A stretch of 64,000 nucleotides of DNA from Methylophilus aquaticus. Lineage in GTDB: Bacteria; Pseudomonadota; Gammaproteobacteria; Burkholderiales; Methylophilaceae. The notes under the pieces were generated by a model. The model saw nothing but the letters and a program-made list of their open reading frames with translations, was not told the origin of the DNA and made no database searches. Shown here piece after piece: positions 21,787-30,170 of this stretch (position 1 is its first letter; the number at the start of each line of letters is the position of its first letter). A program made the position numbers and the translations under genes. The stretch spans positions 1 to 64,000 of the forward strand of contig NZ_JAVCAP010000011.1 in the NCBI RefSeq assembly GCF_030769565.1. Direction: 5' to 3'.

Positions 21787-22512
21787 ATGTCTGCCGCTCT
21801 TGCCCGCGAAGCCCGCCAGTTTTTATTTGGCACCCGCCATGCCATTTTGTCCACGCACTCGGTGAAATACCCAGAGTATCCATTTGGGTCTGTCGCGCCC
21901 TTTGTCTGCAACCAGCAGGCTGAACCGGTGATTCTGATCAGTGACATTGCCGAGCACACCAAAAACATCCAGCAACATGCCAAAGTGTCTTTACTGGTGT
22001 TTTCCGGTGCCGAAGATTTACAGGCCAATGCCCGCCTGACCCTGATGGGTGAGGCGATTCCCTGTGACAAACAGGATGCTGACCTGCGGGCCCGTTATTT
22101 ACGCTACTTACCGCAAGCGGCCAGTTATTTTGATATGCATGACTTTAACTTTTACCGCATTCGCATTGACCATGTGCGTTATATCGCAGGCTTTGGCCGC
22201 ATGGGCTGGTTTGAAGGCAACGCACTCAATGCGGATATTGCCAGCACCGAGCTGGTGGAGCACGAACAAGGGATTCTCACGCATATGAATGCGGATCACC
22301 AGGATAGTCTTCTGCAGTATTGCCAGCATGTACACAACGTGACCGCCGACAATGCAGAAATGATAGGCATGGATGCTGAAGGCTTTGATGTGCGCTATCA
22401 CCAGGGTGAAGAAATACAGGGCCAGTTAAGATTTGTGTTTGAACAACCGGTTCTCAACGCGCAAGCAGCCCGCAAAGCGTTGGTGGCTTTGTCTCAGGCA
22501 TGCAAATCATGA
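21787..22512 (+). CDS. HugZ-like heme/flavin-binding protein (PNPOx-like fold plus DUF2470)
   Basis: A 241-residue protein. Residues 1-150 form the split-barrel fold of pyridoxamine phosphate oxidases. Residues 155-235 are the DUF2470 domain (ILTHMNADHQDSLLQYCQH), the combination found in HugZ/HutZ heme-degrading enzymes. Its true substrate cannot be read from sequence; heme use, F420 or FMN binding are all possible. It overlaps the next gene by a few bases. A good ribosome site (AAGGAA) precedes the ATG. Confidence 0.82.
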   Translation: MSAALAREARQFLFGTRHAILSTHSVKYPEYPFGSVAPFVCNQQAEPVILISDIAEHTKNIQQHAKVSLLVFSGAEDLQANARLTLMGEAIPCDKQDADLRARYLRYLPQAASYFDMHDFNFYRIRIDHVRYIAGFGRMGWFEGNALNADIASTELVEHEQGILTHMNADHQDSLLQYCQHVHNVTADNAEMIGMDAEGFDVRYHQGEEIQGQLRFVFEQPVLNAQAARKALVALSQACKS

Positions 22513-22883
22513 TGCAGCGTAGCTTGTTGCAATTGAGTCGTCTGGGCGCGAGTGGCAGCTTACTGGCACTGATTTTATTATGCCTGGGCTGGGAAATATT
22601 TTTATCACCATTACGTGCGGGCGGCAGCCTGCTGTTTTTGAAAGCATTGCCATTATTATCGCCACTGTTTGGCATCTTGCGCGGCAAACGCTATACCTAC
22701 CAGTGGGCCGGCATGCTGATCTTGCTGTACTTTACCGAAGGCGTTGTCCGCACATGGTCTGAAACGGGCCTGGGGCAGGTGCTGGCGGCCACCGAGGTAG
22801 CATTGAGTGTGCTGTTTTTTGCTTGCACGATTACTTATGCCAAATATACAGCGCAACGCTATCAATCGGCCAATGTGGCATGA
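22500..22883 (+). CDS. DUF2069 integral membrane protein
   Basis: A 127-residue protein with about four hydrophobic segments (SLLALILLCLGWEIFL, FLKALPLLSPLFGIL, AGMLILLYFTEGVV, TEVALSVLFFACTITYA), matching the DUF2069 family of proteobacteria. Function is unknown. The start overlaps the end of the HugZ-like gene, and ATGs at 22509 and 22512 are alternatives. It is probably co-transcribed with the upstream gene. Confidence 0.82.
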   Translation: MQIMMQRSLLQLSRLGASGSLLALILLCLGWEIFLSPLRAGGSLLFLKALPLLSPLFGILRGKRYTYQWAGMLILLYFTEGVVRTWSETGLGQVLAATEVALSVLFFACTITYAKYTAQRYQSANVA

Positions 22884-22951
22884 CAATTCCTTTTAAAAAT
22901 CACCGCATAAATTCTTTAGTACGCAGACGCTAACAAGCCAGACAAACCTTA

Positions 22952-22957
22952 TATAAT
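22952..22957 (+). promoter_or_regulatory. TATAAT -10 box directly upstream of surE
   Basis: A perfect TATAAT lies only 7 bp before the surE ATG at 22965, and no ribosome-binding site is visible. If used, transcription would begin at or next to the start codon, giving a leaderless mRNA. Confidence 0.5.
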
Positions 22958-22964
22958 AACGTGC

Positions 22965-23714
22965 ATGAAAATTTTGTTATCGAATGACGACGGCTATCTG
23001 GCACCGGGCCTGAATATATTGGCAAAACACCTGCGCAAGATTGCCGATATCACGGTGGTGGCGCCGGAGCGTAACCGTAGCGGCGCCAGTAACTCACTGA
23101 CGCTGGATCGGCCCCTGAGCGTTAAACAGGCGTCGAATGGTTTTTTCTACGTCAATGGCACGCCCACCGACTGTGTGCATATTGCACTGACTGGCTTGAT
23201 GCAGGAAATGCCCGACATGGTCATCAGTGGCATCAATGATGGTGCCAACATGGGCGATGACACGATTTATTCCGGCACCGTGGCTGCCGCGACTGAAGGC
23301 TACTTGCTTGGTATCCCTTCGTTTGCGGTTTCTATGTCGCAGCATCAACCCACCCACTTTGAAACCGCCGCCAAAGTGATCGTGGAACTGGTCAAGAAAT
23401 TCAATCACAGTGAAATTCTCGAACCGACTTTGTTAAACATTAATGTGCCAGACATTCCCCTCCAAGCAATCAAAGGCCAGCAAATCACCCGCTTGGGCAA
23501 ACGCCACAAAGCTGAACCGGTGATTCAGTTAAAAACACCTCGCGGAGAAACCGTCTATTGGGTGGGTGCTGCCGGACAACCGAATGATGGTGGCGAAGGT
23601 ACAGACTTTTACGCGGTGGCCCAAGGCTATGTTTCGATCTCGCCCATTCAGGTAGACCTGACCAAACACGCTCAAATCGGAACCCTGCAACACTGGTTGC
23701 AAGCCAATCAATAA
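22965..23714 (+). CDS. surE: 5'/3'-nucleotidase SurE
   Basis: A 249-residue metal-dependent nucleotide phosphatase. The signature [19 protein letters not shown] supplies the two metal-binding Asp residues, [17 protein letters not shown] the Ser loop, and [13 protein letters not shown] and [20 protein letters not shown] the Asn-containing active-site segments. Length is standard. It heads the surE-pcm-nlpD cluster, a stress-survival arrangement common in proteobacteria. Confidence 0.97.
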   Translation: MKILLSNDDGYLAPGLNILAKHLRKIADITVVAPERNRSGASNSLTLDRPLSVKQASNGFFYVNGTPTDCVHIALTGLMQEMPDMVISGINDGANMGDDTIYSGTVAAATEGYLLGIPSFAVSMSQHQPTHFETAAKVIVELVKKFNHSEILEPTLLNINVPDIPLQAIKGQQITRLGKRHKAEPVIQLKTPRGETVYWVGAAGQPNDGGEGTDFYAVAQGYVSISPIQVDLTKHAQIGTLQHWLQANQ

Positions 23715-23719
23715 GTGTT

Positions 23720-24397
23720 ATGGCGATTCCAACCCGAACTACCCACAAAACCGGCATCGGCATGACCTCGTCGCGCACGCGCGACCGCATGCTGTCACGC
23801 CTGCGCGAACAAGGCATTCAGGATGAAGTGGTGATTGCCGCCATGGCCGATATTCCGCGCCATATTTTTGTCGATGAAGCGCTGTCTATCCGCGCTTACG
23901 AAGATGTGTCATTACCGATAGGCTACGGCCAAACCATTTCGCAACCGTATATTGTGGCCAAAATGACCCAGATTTTGCGCAATGGCGTGACGCCGGGCAA
24001 GGTGCTGGAAATCGGCACCGGTTGCGGCTATCAAACATCGGTATTGTCTCGCGTGTGCAAAGAGGTCTACTCTCTGGAGCGCATCCGGCCACTGGTTATG
24101 AAAGCACGTAACCATTTGCGTACGTTAAAATGTACCAATGTAAAACTGGACCATGCTGATGGCAGTCTGGGATTAAAAGGGTATGGTCCGTTTGACGGCA
24201 TTATCGTCACCGCCGCTGCCAGCCATGTACCGCAAGAACTGGTAGAACAACTGGCCGTCGGCGGGCGCATGGTGATTCCTGTCGGTACCACTGAGCAGGT
24301 ATTGCACCTGATTCAGCGTACTACACAAGGCGTTCAGCAAACTGCGCTGGAACCTGTAAAATTTGTCCCCTTGCTCGGAGGCACTGCTTTATCATGA
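23720..24397 (+). CDS. pcm: Protein-L-isoaspartate O-methyltransferase
   Basis: A 225-residue SAM-dependent enzyme that starts repair of isoaspartyl residues in aged proteins. PYGYGQTISQP-type motif (here LPIGYGQTISQPYIVAKMTQ), SAM motif I (VLEIGTGCGYQTSVLS), and the C-terminal VPLLGG are present. It begins 5 bp after surE and its stop overlaps the start of the next gene (ATGA), which supports one operon. Confidence 0.96.
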   Translation: MAIPTRTTHKTGIGMTSSRTRDRMLSRLREQGIQDEVVIAAMADIPRHIFVDEALSIRAYEDVSLPIGYGQTISQPYIVAKMTQILRNGVTPGKVLEIGTGCGYQTSVLSRVCKEVYSLERIRPLVMKARNHLRTLKCTNVKLDHADGSLGLKGYGPFDGIIVTAAASHVPQELVEQLAVGGRMVIPVGTTEQVLHLIQRTTQGVQQTALEPVKFVPLLGGTALS

Positions 24398-25272
24398 AAT
24401 TACGTGCTGTTACGCTCACGCTGGCTGCAAGCTGCGCACTGGCCGCGTGTGTCATGAACTCTCCCATGCCACCCGCACCGGTAAGCAGCAGCCCGTCAAC
24501 AGATCACAAACCATCACCGCCTGTGCCAGTAACATTAGGCAACAACCAATATCTGGTGCAAAAAGGTGACACGCTCTACAACATAGGCAAAAAACTCGGC
24601 ATTTCTTACCTGAAGTTGGCCGAAATTAACCAGTTAACGGTGCCCTATCCGATTCATGTGGGCCAGGTACTCAATCTGAGTGGCAAATCAGGCAACACGA
24701 GTGCCACGCGACCAAGCAGTGAGTCGACTAACGCTTCTGCAGAAGATGCGGAAGTCGTCACAGCGCCGATCAGCCAGCCCGAGATCGCGATATCGGGAGA
24801 TGCCACCAGCCCTGCCGTAGAGACAGCGGTTGCCAAACCGGCCACTGACGCAGCAAAAACCACTACACCGCTGGACATAGAGAATATCGCCGATACTGCG
24901 ATTCAATGGCAATGGCCGCTCAATGGCAAAATCAGCACGAGCTTTGATCCGCAAACCAACAAGGGATTGAACATCACCGGTGCACCAGGCCAGCCAGTAG
25001 CGGCAGCAGGTGCCGGAAAAGTGATTTACAGCGGCATGGATGTGCGCGGCTATGGCAAGCTGATTATCGTCAAACACAACAGTAACCTGCTGTCTGTGTA
25101 TGCACACCAGGGCAGCTCACTGGTTAAAGAAGGTAGCTATGTCTCGCAAGGTGACAAACTGGCCAACCTGCCGTCATCAGGGGCAGCGCAGGCGACGACC
25201 CTGCATTTTGAAATTCGCCAGAAAGGCAAACCGGTTGACCCGGCAAGCTACCTGCCGGGCAGCAACACTTAA
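24394..25272 (+). CDS. nlpD: NlpD-like lipoprotein with LysM and degenerate M23 domain
   Basis: A 292-residue lipoprotein. The lipobox (LAAC, Cys at about residue 20) follows a signal sequence. One LysM domain (NQYLVQKGDTLYNIGKKLGI) binds peptidoglycan, a Thr/Ala/Ser-rich linker follows, and residues 180-288 are an M23/LytM domain. The first zinc-ligand motif (usually HxGxD) reads NKGLNI here, so the peptidase should be inactive. That is typical of NlpD/EnvC proteins, which activate cell-division amidases. In many relatives rpoS follows; it does not here. Confidence 0.9.
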   Translation: MKLRAVTLTLAASCALAACVMNSPMPPAPVSSSPSTDHKPSPPVPVTLGNNQYLVQKGDTLYNIGKKLGISYLKLAEINQLTVPYPIHVGQVLNLSGKSGNTSATRPSSESTNASAEDAEVVTAPISQPEIAISGDATSPAVETAVAKPATDAAKTTTPLDIENIADTAIQWQWPLNGKISTSFDPQTNKGLNITGAPGQPVAAAGAGKVIYSGMDVRGYGKLIIVKHNSNLLSVYAHQGSSLVKEGSYVSQGDKLANLPSSGAAQATTLHFEIRQKGKPVDPASYLPGSNT

Positions 25273-25404
25273 TCCGCTTTTATGAGTATCCACTTTTGTG
25301 TGTACTGTTTGCGCACAATTAAAATCCATTGATTAAGATGCAAGATACAGTATGCTGTTAACACAGTGACTTAAGTAAATGCAGGCTGATGGAAAGGTGT
25401 TTGT

Positions 25405-25752
25405 ATGAACCCTGATCGCTACGCCAAACAACGTAACATACGCCCCGACAGCAAGTGGAAAATATTGCAGTCACTGCTATCACTGGCACTGATCCTGTGC
25501 GGTCTGACCGGGATTGCCATCCATGTATTTAACCGGCATTTCAAGCTACTGGATGCTGTGAACTGGATCAAAAGCTCGGCCATCAATGCAGTACTTATTC
25601 TGCTGGGCGCCATTCTACTTTACCTTTTTCACCGTTACGTGACCACCATCAGCGACGCCCGGCACCAGTCAGCCAGCAACCTGCCGGTATATTTCATGAT
25701 GCTGATGGGACTGTTTTTCATTGTCAGACTGATCACGACTGGCCACTGGTAA
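25405..25752 (+). CDS. Small membrane protein of unknown function
   Basis: A 115-residue protein with about three predicted transmembrane segments (LSLALILCGLTGIAIHVF, INAVLILLGAILLYLF, VYFMMLMGLFFIVRLI) and a positively charged N-terminus (MNPDRYAKQRNIRPDSKWK). I do not recognise the family. A GGAAAGGT ribosome site precedes the ATG. It stands alone between nlpD and the convergent leuA. Confidence 0.65.
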   Translation: MNPDRYAKQRNIRPDSKWKILQSLLSLALILCGLTGIAIHVFNRHFKLLDAVNWIKSSAINAVLILLGAILLYLFHRYVTTISDARHQSASNLPVYFMMLMGLFFIVRLITTGHW

Positions 25753-25762
25753 TTCGGCGGGC

Positions 25763-25792
25763 ACATTGCCATGCATGCAAGCATGGCAATGT
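25763..25792. terminator. Hairpin between convergent genes (possible bidirectional terminator)
   Basis: Two perfect 12-base arms (ACATTGCCATGC and its complement) enclose a 6-base loop, midway between the stops of the small membrane protein gene and leuA. There is no T-run on either side, so it is either a weak terminator or a 3'-end stabilising structure. Confidence 0.5.
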
Positions 25793-25804
25793 CATGTTGA
25801 AACA

Positions 25805-27496
25805 TCACGCCTCGGCAACTGCCGCCGGGCTGACGCAGACCACGCCGCAACGGTTAATCCCGCTGAACACAGCCTTGATGGACGCGGTCACGATATTGCT
25901 GTCCAGCCCCACACCGTAGCATACGCTGCCCTGACAAACCACTTCGACAAAGGCACATGCCAAGGCTTCGCCTCCCGAGTGGCTGGCGCCAGTAGAGCGC
26001 TCCTCAAAACTGCGCACCTGCACCTCAATACCCAGCCCCTGCAGCGCATGTACTGCTGCATCAATCGGGCCATTACCCTCTCCCTTTAGCAGGGTAGACA
26101 TGCCGTCGACATCCACATGCATCCGGATCGACTGTCCTGTCCCGCCTTCCTGAAGGTGATATTCGCGATAGCGGACTGGCGTTGTCGCTTCCATATAGGT
26201 TTGCTGGAACAGTTGCCAGATATCTGCTGCTGACATTTCGCTGCCATGGCTATCCGTATATTGCTGTACAACACCAGAAAACTCCACTTGCAGGCGACGC
26301 GGCATCACAATCCCGTACTGGCTCTCCAGCAGGTAGGCAACGCCGCCTTTACCAGACTGGCTATTGACGCGAATAATCGAATCATAACTACGGCCCAGAT
26401 CTCGCGGATCTATCGGCAGATACGGCACATTCCATGTACCCTCACTGGCCTGTGCTGCAAACCCTTTCTTGATCGCATCCTGATGCGAACCGGAAAACGC
26501 CGTGAATACCAGGTCACCCGCATACGGATGACGCGGATGGATATCGATCTGCGTACACGCTTCCACCGTGCGGCCAATCGCGTTGATATCGGAAAAATCC
26601 AGCCCTGGGTGAATGCCCTGTGTGTACATATTAAGTGCCACAGTCACCAGATCCACGTTACCGGTACGCTCACCATGACCAAACAGGCAGCCCTCAACGC
26701 GATCCGCGCCAGCCATCATGGCCAGCTCGGTCGCCGCCACCGCCGTGCCGCGGTCATTGTGTGGGTGCAGGCTCAAAATCACGCTATCTCGTCGTGCAAG
26801 GTGCCTGTGCATCCACTCAATCTGGTCAGCATAAACATTGGGCGTCGCCACTTCTACGGTTGCCGGGCAATTAATGATGACCTTGCGCGCAGGCGTTGCA
26901 CCCCACACTTCCGTGACCCTGTCACATATTTCCTTGGCAAAAGTGAGTTCGGTCGCGGTAAAGGTTTCCGGACTGTATTGCAGCACCACCTCGGTTTCAG
27001 GCATGTCAGCCGCCAGCTGCTTCACCAGTGTTACCGCCTCGACCACCATCGCTTTCACTTGTTCTTTACTCATGCCAAACACGACTTCACGAAACGTCGG
27101 GGAAGTCGCATTATAGATATGCACAATCACCCGGCGCGCCCCGCGCACCGCCTCCATGGTGCGACGTATCAGATGTTCGCGCGCCTGCGTCAACACTTCG
27201 ATGGTGACATCCTCCGGAATATGCTGCGCTTCAATCAGCGTGCGTACAAAGTTAAAATCGGTTTGCGACGCCGAAGGAAACGCCACCTCAATCTCTTTAA
27301 ACCCAATCTGGCACAGCATCTTGAACATGCGCATCTTCTTGTCAGCATCCATCGGTTCAAACAGCGACTGGTTACCATCACGCAAATCGGTACTCATCCA
27401 GATCGGTGGCTGGCTGATCACTGCGTTCGGCCATTGGCGATCAGTCAGTTGCACGGGCGGAAATGCCTGATATTTTTGTGCGGGTTGGGCTTGCAT
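25805..27496 (-). CDS. leuA: 2-isopropylmalate synthase (long, fungal/actinobacterial-type form)
   Basis: A 563-residue enzyme that condenses acetyl-CoA with 2-oxoisovalerate, the first step of leucine synthesis. The HMGL-like signature [15 protein letters not shown] has the metal/catalytic Arg-Asp, and [19 protein letters not shown] the metal-binding His-x-His. The C-terminal LeuA allosteric domain (about 430-560) implies leucine feedback. Length and N-terminus fit the long LeuA class rather than the E. coli type. It is transcribed divergently from an Lrp-family gene across an AT-rich region with an inverted repeat. Confidence 0.95.
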   Translation of the reverse strand: MQAQPAQKYQAFPPVQLTDRQWPNAVISQPPIWMSTDLRDGNQSLFEPMDADKKMRMFKMLCQIGFKEIEVAFPSASQTDFNFVRTLIEAQHIPEDVTIEVLTQAREHLIRRTMEAVRGARRVIVHIYNATSPTFREVVFGMSKEQVKAMVVEAVTLVKQLAADMPETEVVLQYSPETFTATELTFAKEICDRVTEVWGATPARKVIINCPATVEVATPNVYADQIEWMHRHLARRDSVILSLHPHNDRGTAVAATELAMMAGADRVEGCLFGHGERTGNVDLVTVALNMYTQGIHPGLDFSDINAIGRTVEACTQIDIHPRHPYAGDLVFTAFSGSHQDAIKKGFAAQASEGTWNVPYLPIDPRDLGRSYDSIIRVNSQSGKGGVAYLLESQYGIVMPRRLQVEFSGVVQQYTDSHGSEMSAADIWQLFQQTYMEATTPVRYREYHLQEGGTGQSIRMHVDVDGMSTLLKGEGNGPIDAAVHALQGLGIEVQVRSFEERSTGASHSGGEALACAFVEVVCQGSVCYGVGLDSNIVTASIKAVFSGINRCGVVCVSPAAVAEA

Positions 27497-27563
27497 GTCG
27501 TTTTCCTTAACCTTGTGATGACAAGAGACATGATAAAGATTTCACAAAAAATAAGATTGCTAA

Positions 27564-27583
27564 TTATTCAATTAGTTGAATAA
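27564..27583. promoter_or_regulatory. Inverted repeat between leuA and the Lrp-family gene
   Basis: Eight-base arms TTATTCAA and TTGAATAA flank the spacer TTAG in a very AT-rich divergent promoter region. Lrp/AsnC proteins bind degenerate AT-rich palindromes, so control of leuA and autoregulation by the adjacent gene is plausible but only inferred. Confidence 0.5.
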
Positions 27584-27658
27584 ATAAAAAATTTAATTTC
27601 AATTTAATATATTTTTTTGTAATAATATTTCAATATTAAATTAACCATTAAAATACTC

Positions 27659-28135
27659 ATGAAAATACTCATGAAAATAGACCGCTATGACAAAGTCATT
27701 CTGGACATTTTGCAATCCGACGGCCACATCAGCAATCAGGACCTGGCGGAGCGTATCGGCCTCTCCCCTGCACCGTGTTTACGAAGAGTAAAAGCGCTGG
27801 AACAAGCCGGCCTGATTACTGGCTACCAGGCACTGGTCGATGCCAAAAAACTGGGCTTAAGCCTGATGGCATTAATCGGCATATCCATGGACCAGCACAC
27901 ACCAGAACGGTTTGCCAACTTTGAAAGCAGTATCATCACTATCCCTGAAGTGCTGGAATGCCTGCTGATTACCGGCCAACAATCGGATTACCTGCTTAAA
28001 GTCGTGGTGAAAGACATGGATGACTATCAGCATTTACTGCTGCATAAAATCACCAAGATTGTCGGGGTGACGGGCGTGCATACCAGCTTTGTATTGAGGA
28101 ATGTGGTGGCACGGGCGAAAGTACGCGTGGACTGA
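27659..28135 (+). CDS. Lrp/AsnC-family transcriptional regulator
   Basis: A 158-residue regulator. The N-terminal winged helix contains DKVILDILQSDGHISNQDLA and ERIGLSPAPCLRRVKALEQA. The C-terminal RAM ligand-binding domain (LLITGQQSDYLLKVVVKDMD) senses amino acids. The first 12 bases are tandemly duplicated (ATGAAAATACTC then ATGAAAATA), which gives two possible starts, 27659 and 27671. Divergent orientation to leuA suggests leucine or branched-chain amino-acid control. Confidence 0.92.
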   Translation: MKILMKIDRYDKVILDILQSDGHISNQDLAERIGLSPAPCLRRVKALEQAGLITGYQALVDAKKLGLSLMALIGISMDQHTPERFANFESSIITIPEVLECLLITGQQSDYLLKVVVKDMDDYQHLLLHKITKIVGVTGVHTSFVLRNVVARAKVRVD

Positions 28136-28138
28136 GAT

Positions 28139-29045
28139 ATGCACATAAAAGTCATTCGTTTAATTTTTTATAGGGAGCTAAGCCTGTTGGTGTCATTCTG
28201 GCGCAGGCCGGAATTCAGGCGTGGGGTAATATAATAAATGCAGGTATTGGTCATTTGGGGTTGCTTTTCGCCCTTAGGCGAGTAACTTTTCTTTGCTTGC
28301 CCAAAGATAAAGTAACCAAAAGAAAGTGCACCCCAGCTTCCGCTTGTTTCCTGCGTTGCTCGCCAAAATAAGCGCTCGCGAAACTCATCCTAGCGGGCTG
28401 CACACACCGCAGCCCACCGCGGGATTCAAACAACCGCTCGCTTCACCTTATTTTGCCTGCGCTACTCGGCGCGGCAGATGGGGACCCCACCACCTCACCC
28501 CGGCCCTCTCCTGCCAGGAGAGGGAGAGAATTAGACGTTGTAGGTTTGATTAAAACAACTCACCACAACAGTATAAATTGATAAGCTGCTTGTAAAATGC
28601 AAATCTCGCACGCATCCATTCCGGGGGGCCCATCTGCCGCGCCGAGCAACGCAGGGTTGACGGGAGTCTTCGGCCATCGGCTGTTTGAGTTCCGCAGTGG
28701 CTTGCGTCTTGTGCAAGCCGCCAGGGCGACAACTAACGTAGTGTTGCGGCGCAGGCTAACATTGCGCAGCAATGTTAAACGAAGTGGCCGTAGCCAATTT
28801 CGATGGACACCCGGCAAACCGAGTAGCGCAAGGGTGAAGCGGAAGTTGGGGTGCACTTTCTTTTGGTGACTTGTTCTTTGTGCAAGCAAAGAAAAGTTAC
28901 TCGCTGAGAGGCGAAACAGAACGCCCCAAACAACCAATCAATCTCTCACTAAGAATGGTCTTCAGTTTTGTCCAATCAAAAAACTGACCAGCTTAAAGCT
29001 GAAACAACACTTCACTTAAAACCACTCACATAAAGCCAACCAAAA
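28139..29045. repeat. Non-coding block of nested inverted repeats
   Basis: This stretch of about 900 bp has no convincing gene. An outer pair of arms of about 78 bp (28269-28345 and 28837-28914) is imperfectly inverted. Inside are a second pair (28464-28487 and 28623-28652, sharing the core CGGCGCGGCAGATGGG) and a third related pair near 28440-28467 and 28820-28840. A GC-rich CCCTCTCCTGCCAGGAGAGG hairpin lies at about 28504-28523. The segments resemble dispersed intergenic repeats common in proteobacterial genomes. No transposase reading frame is present. An extended foldback of the whole unit is possible in RNA or single-stranded DNA. Confidence 0.7.
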
Positions 29046-29048
29046 AAG

Positions 29049-29077
29049 CAAAAAGCCATGCATGGCATGGCTTTTTT
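29049..29077 (-). terminator. Rho-independent terminator after the thioredoxin gene
   Basis: A 10-bp stem (AAAAGCCATG paired with CATGGCTTTT) has a 5-base loop and A/T runs on both sides. It lies just downstream of the thioredoxin stop on the minus strand and could also work in the plus direction. Confidence 0.75.
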
Positions 29078-29094
29078 CAAACAAACATCAGCAA

Positions 29095-29463
29095 TTAATG
29101 CTTGGCGTCTTCCGCCTTGTAAAACTCACGCACCGGCGTCATATCAAACTCGCGTGCCCATTTGATAATCTCATCCAGTGCCGGTGCACCGATCTCACCC
29201 ACCTGCGCATGAATACCAGCACGTTCACGAATCACCAGCAAGCCAGGAATCTGCTTCACTTCGAAGTAGTCTGAAATTTCAGGATCTGTTTCGGTATTGA
29301 CCATACCAAACACGATATCCGGATTGTTTGCGGCAGCCGCCTCAAAAGTCGGCGTAAAAGCCACACATGGATCACACCACTGTGCCCAGAAATCCACGAT
29401 TACAAATGCATTTTTTTCAATGATTTCTTTAAAATTTGCTTTGGTGAGCGTCACAACTGCCAT
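29095..29463 (-). CDS. Thioredoxin-family protein
   Basis: A 122-residue thioredoxin fold protein with the active site WCDPC in VDFWAQWCDPCVAF and the cis-Pro loop IPGLLV. The ATG at 29461-29463 has an AGGA ribosome site; an upstream start would add 7 residues. The C-terminus is about 15 residues longer than E. coli thioredoxin. It probably acts as a cytoplasmic disulfide reductase; the partner is unknown. Confidence 0.88.
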   Translation of the reverse strand: MAVVTLTKANFKEIIEKNAFVIVDFWAQWCDPCVAFTPTFEAAAANNPDIVFGMVNTETDPEISDYFEVKQIPGLLVIRERAGIHAQVGEIGAPALDEIIKWAREFDMTPVREFYKAEDAKH

Positions 29464-29560
29464 GATAATTCCTGTCCCAATCAATAATAATTTTGTGGCG
29501 ATATTGTAGCAGAGGTCACTCTGCGGCTAAAAAGCTTTCTGTGCGAGGGCCTGAACAACC

Positions 29561-30160
29561 TTATGCGATGGGATTGTCCCATGTGCCATTAAAGAACAGC
29601 TCACCCAATGTTTTACGGCTGCGTGGCGCGACTTCACGCTCTTTCAGCTCGTCAGTCAGTGTGTCTACAGGCGCCTGATAGCCCACAGCGACCATCGGTA
29701 ATATCTGGTAGCGCTCGGGGACTTTAAAAGCCACGCGTGCCTTATCAGCATCAAAGCCACCCATTTGATGGGCCATCAGACCCAGTGCGGTCGCTTGCAG
29801 ACACAGATTTTCTGTCGCAGCGCCTGTATCGTATGGTCCCCATTTGTTCGCCTTTTGATTATGGCTGAACAGGGTATCTGTACAAATCAGCAAGAGTACT
29901 GGCGCATTGACTGCCCAGCTTTGATTGGCCGCCACCAGACAATCAAACGCGGCCTGCCAGGCCTGCATATTCTCGGCTTTGTTACACACCACATACCGCC
30001 ATGGCTGGTCACCAAAGCAGGAGGGCGCCCAGCGCGCAGCTTCTAGCAAACTGATGACTTGTGTAGAGCTGACCGACTTGCTGGCATCGTAAGCACGACC
30101 ACTCCAACGATTGGCAAGCAGTTCATGGATGGGTTGTTCTGTAGTCGCAGGCTTTTGCAT
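29561..30160 (-). CDS. Nitroreductase-family FMN oxidoreductase
   Basis: A 199-residue protein with nitroreductase signatures: NRWSGRAYD near the N-terminus (FMN phosphate-binding Arg residues), EAARWAPSCFGDQPWRYVV and GAATENLCLQATALGLMAHQ. Members use NAD(P)H to reduce nitro compounds, quinones or flavins. The natural substrate cannot be told. It begins 10 bp after the mutS stop on the same strand, so it is likely co-transcribed with mutS. Confidence 0.9.
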   Translation of the reverse strand: MQKPATTEQPIHELLANRWSGRAYDASKSVSSTQVISLLEAARWAPSCFGDQPWRYVVCNKAENMQAWQAAFDCLVAANQSWAVNAPVLLLICTDTLFSHNQKANKWGPYDTGAATENLCLQATALGLMAHQMGGFDADKARVAFKVPERYQILPMVAVGYQAPVDTLTDELKEREVAPRSRKTLGELFFNGTWDNPIA

Positions 30161-30170
30161 AATGATGTCC

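Noticed and set aside
26246-27583. 445-codon plus-strand reading frame
   Set aside because: It is antisense to leuA, rich in His, Arg and Cys, with no family features; the leuA frame explains the codon pattern.
28251-28937. Several overlapping reading frames of 60-125 codons in the repeat block
   Set aside because: They run through the inverted repeats on both strands and read as typical spurious translations of intergenic repeats.
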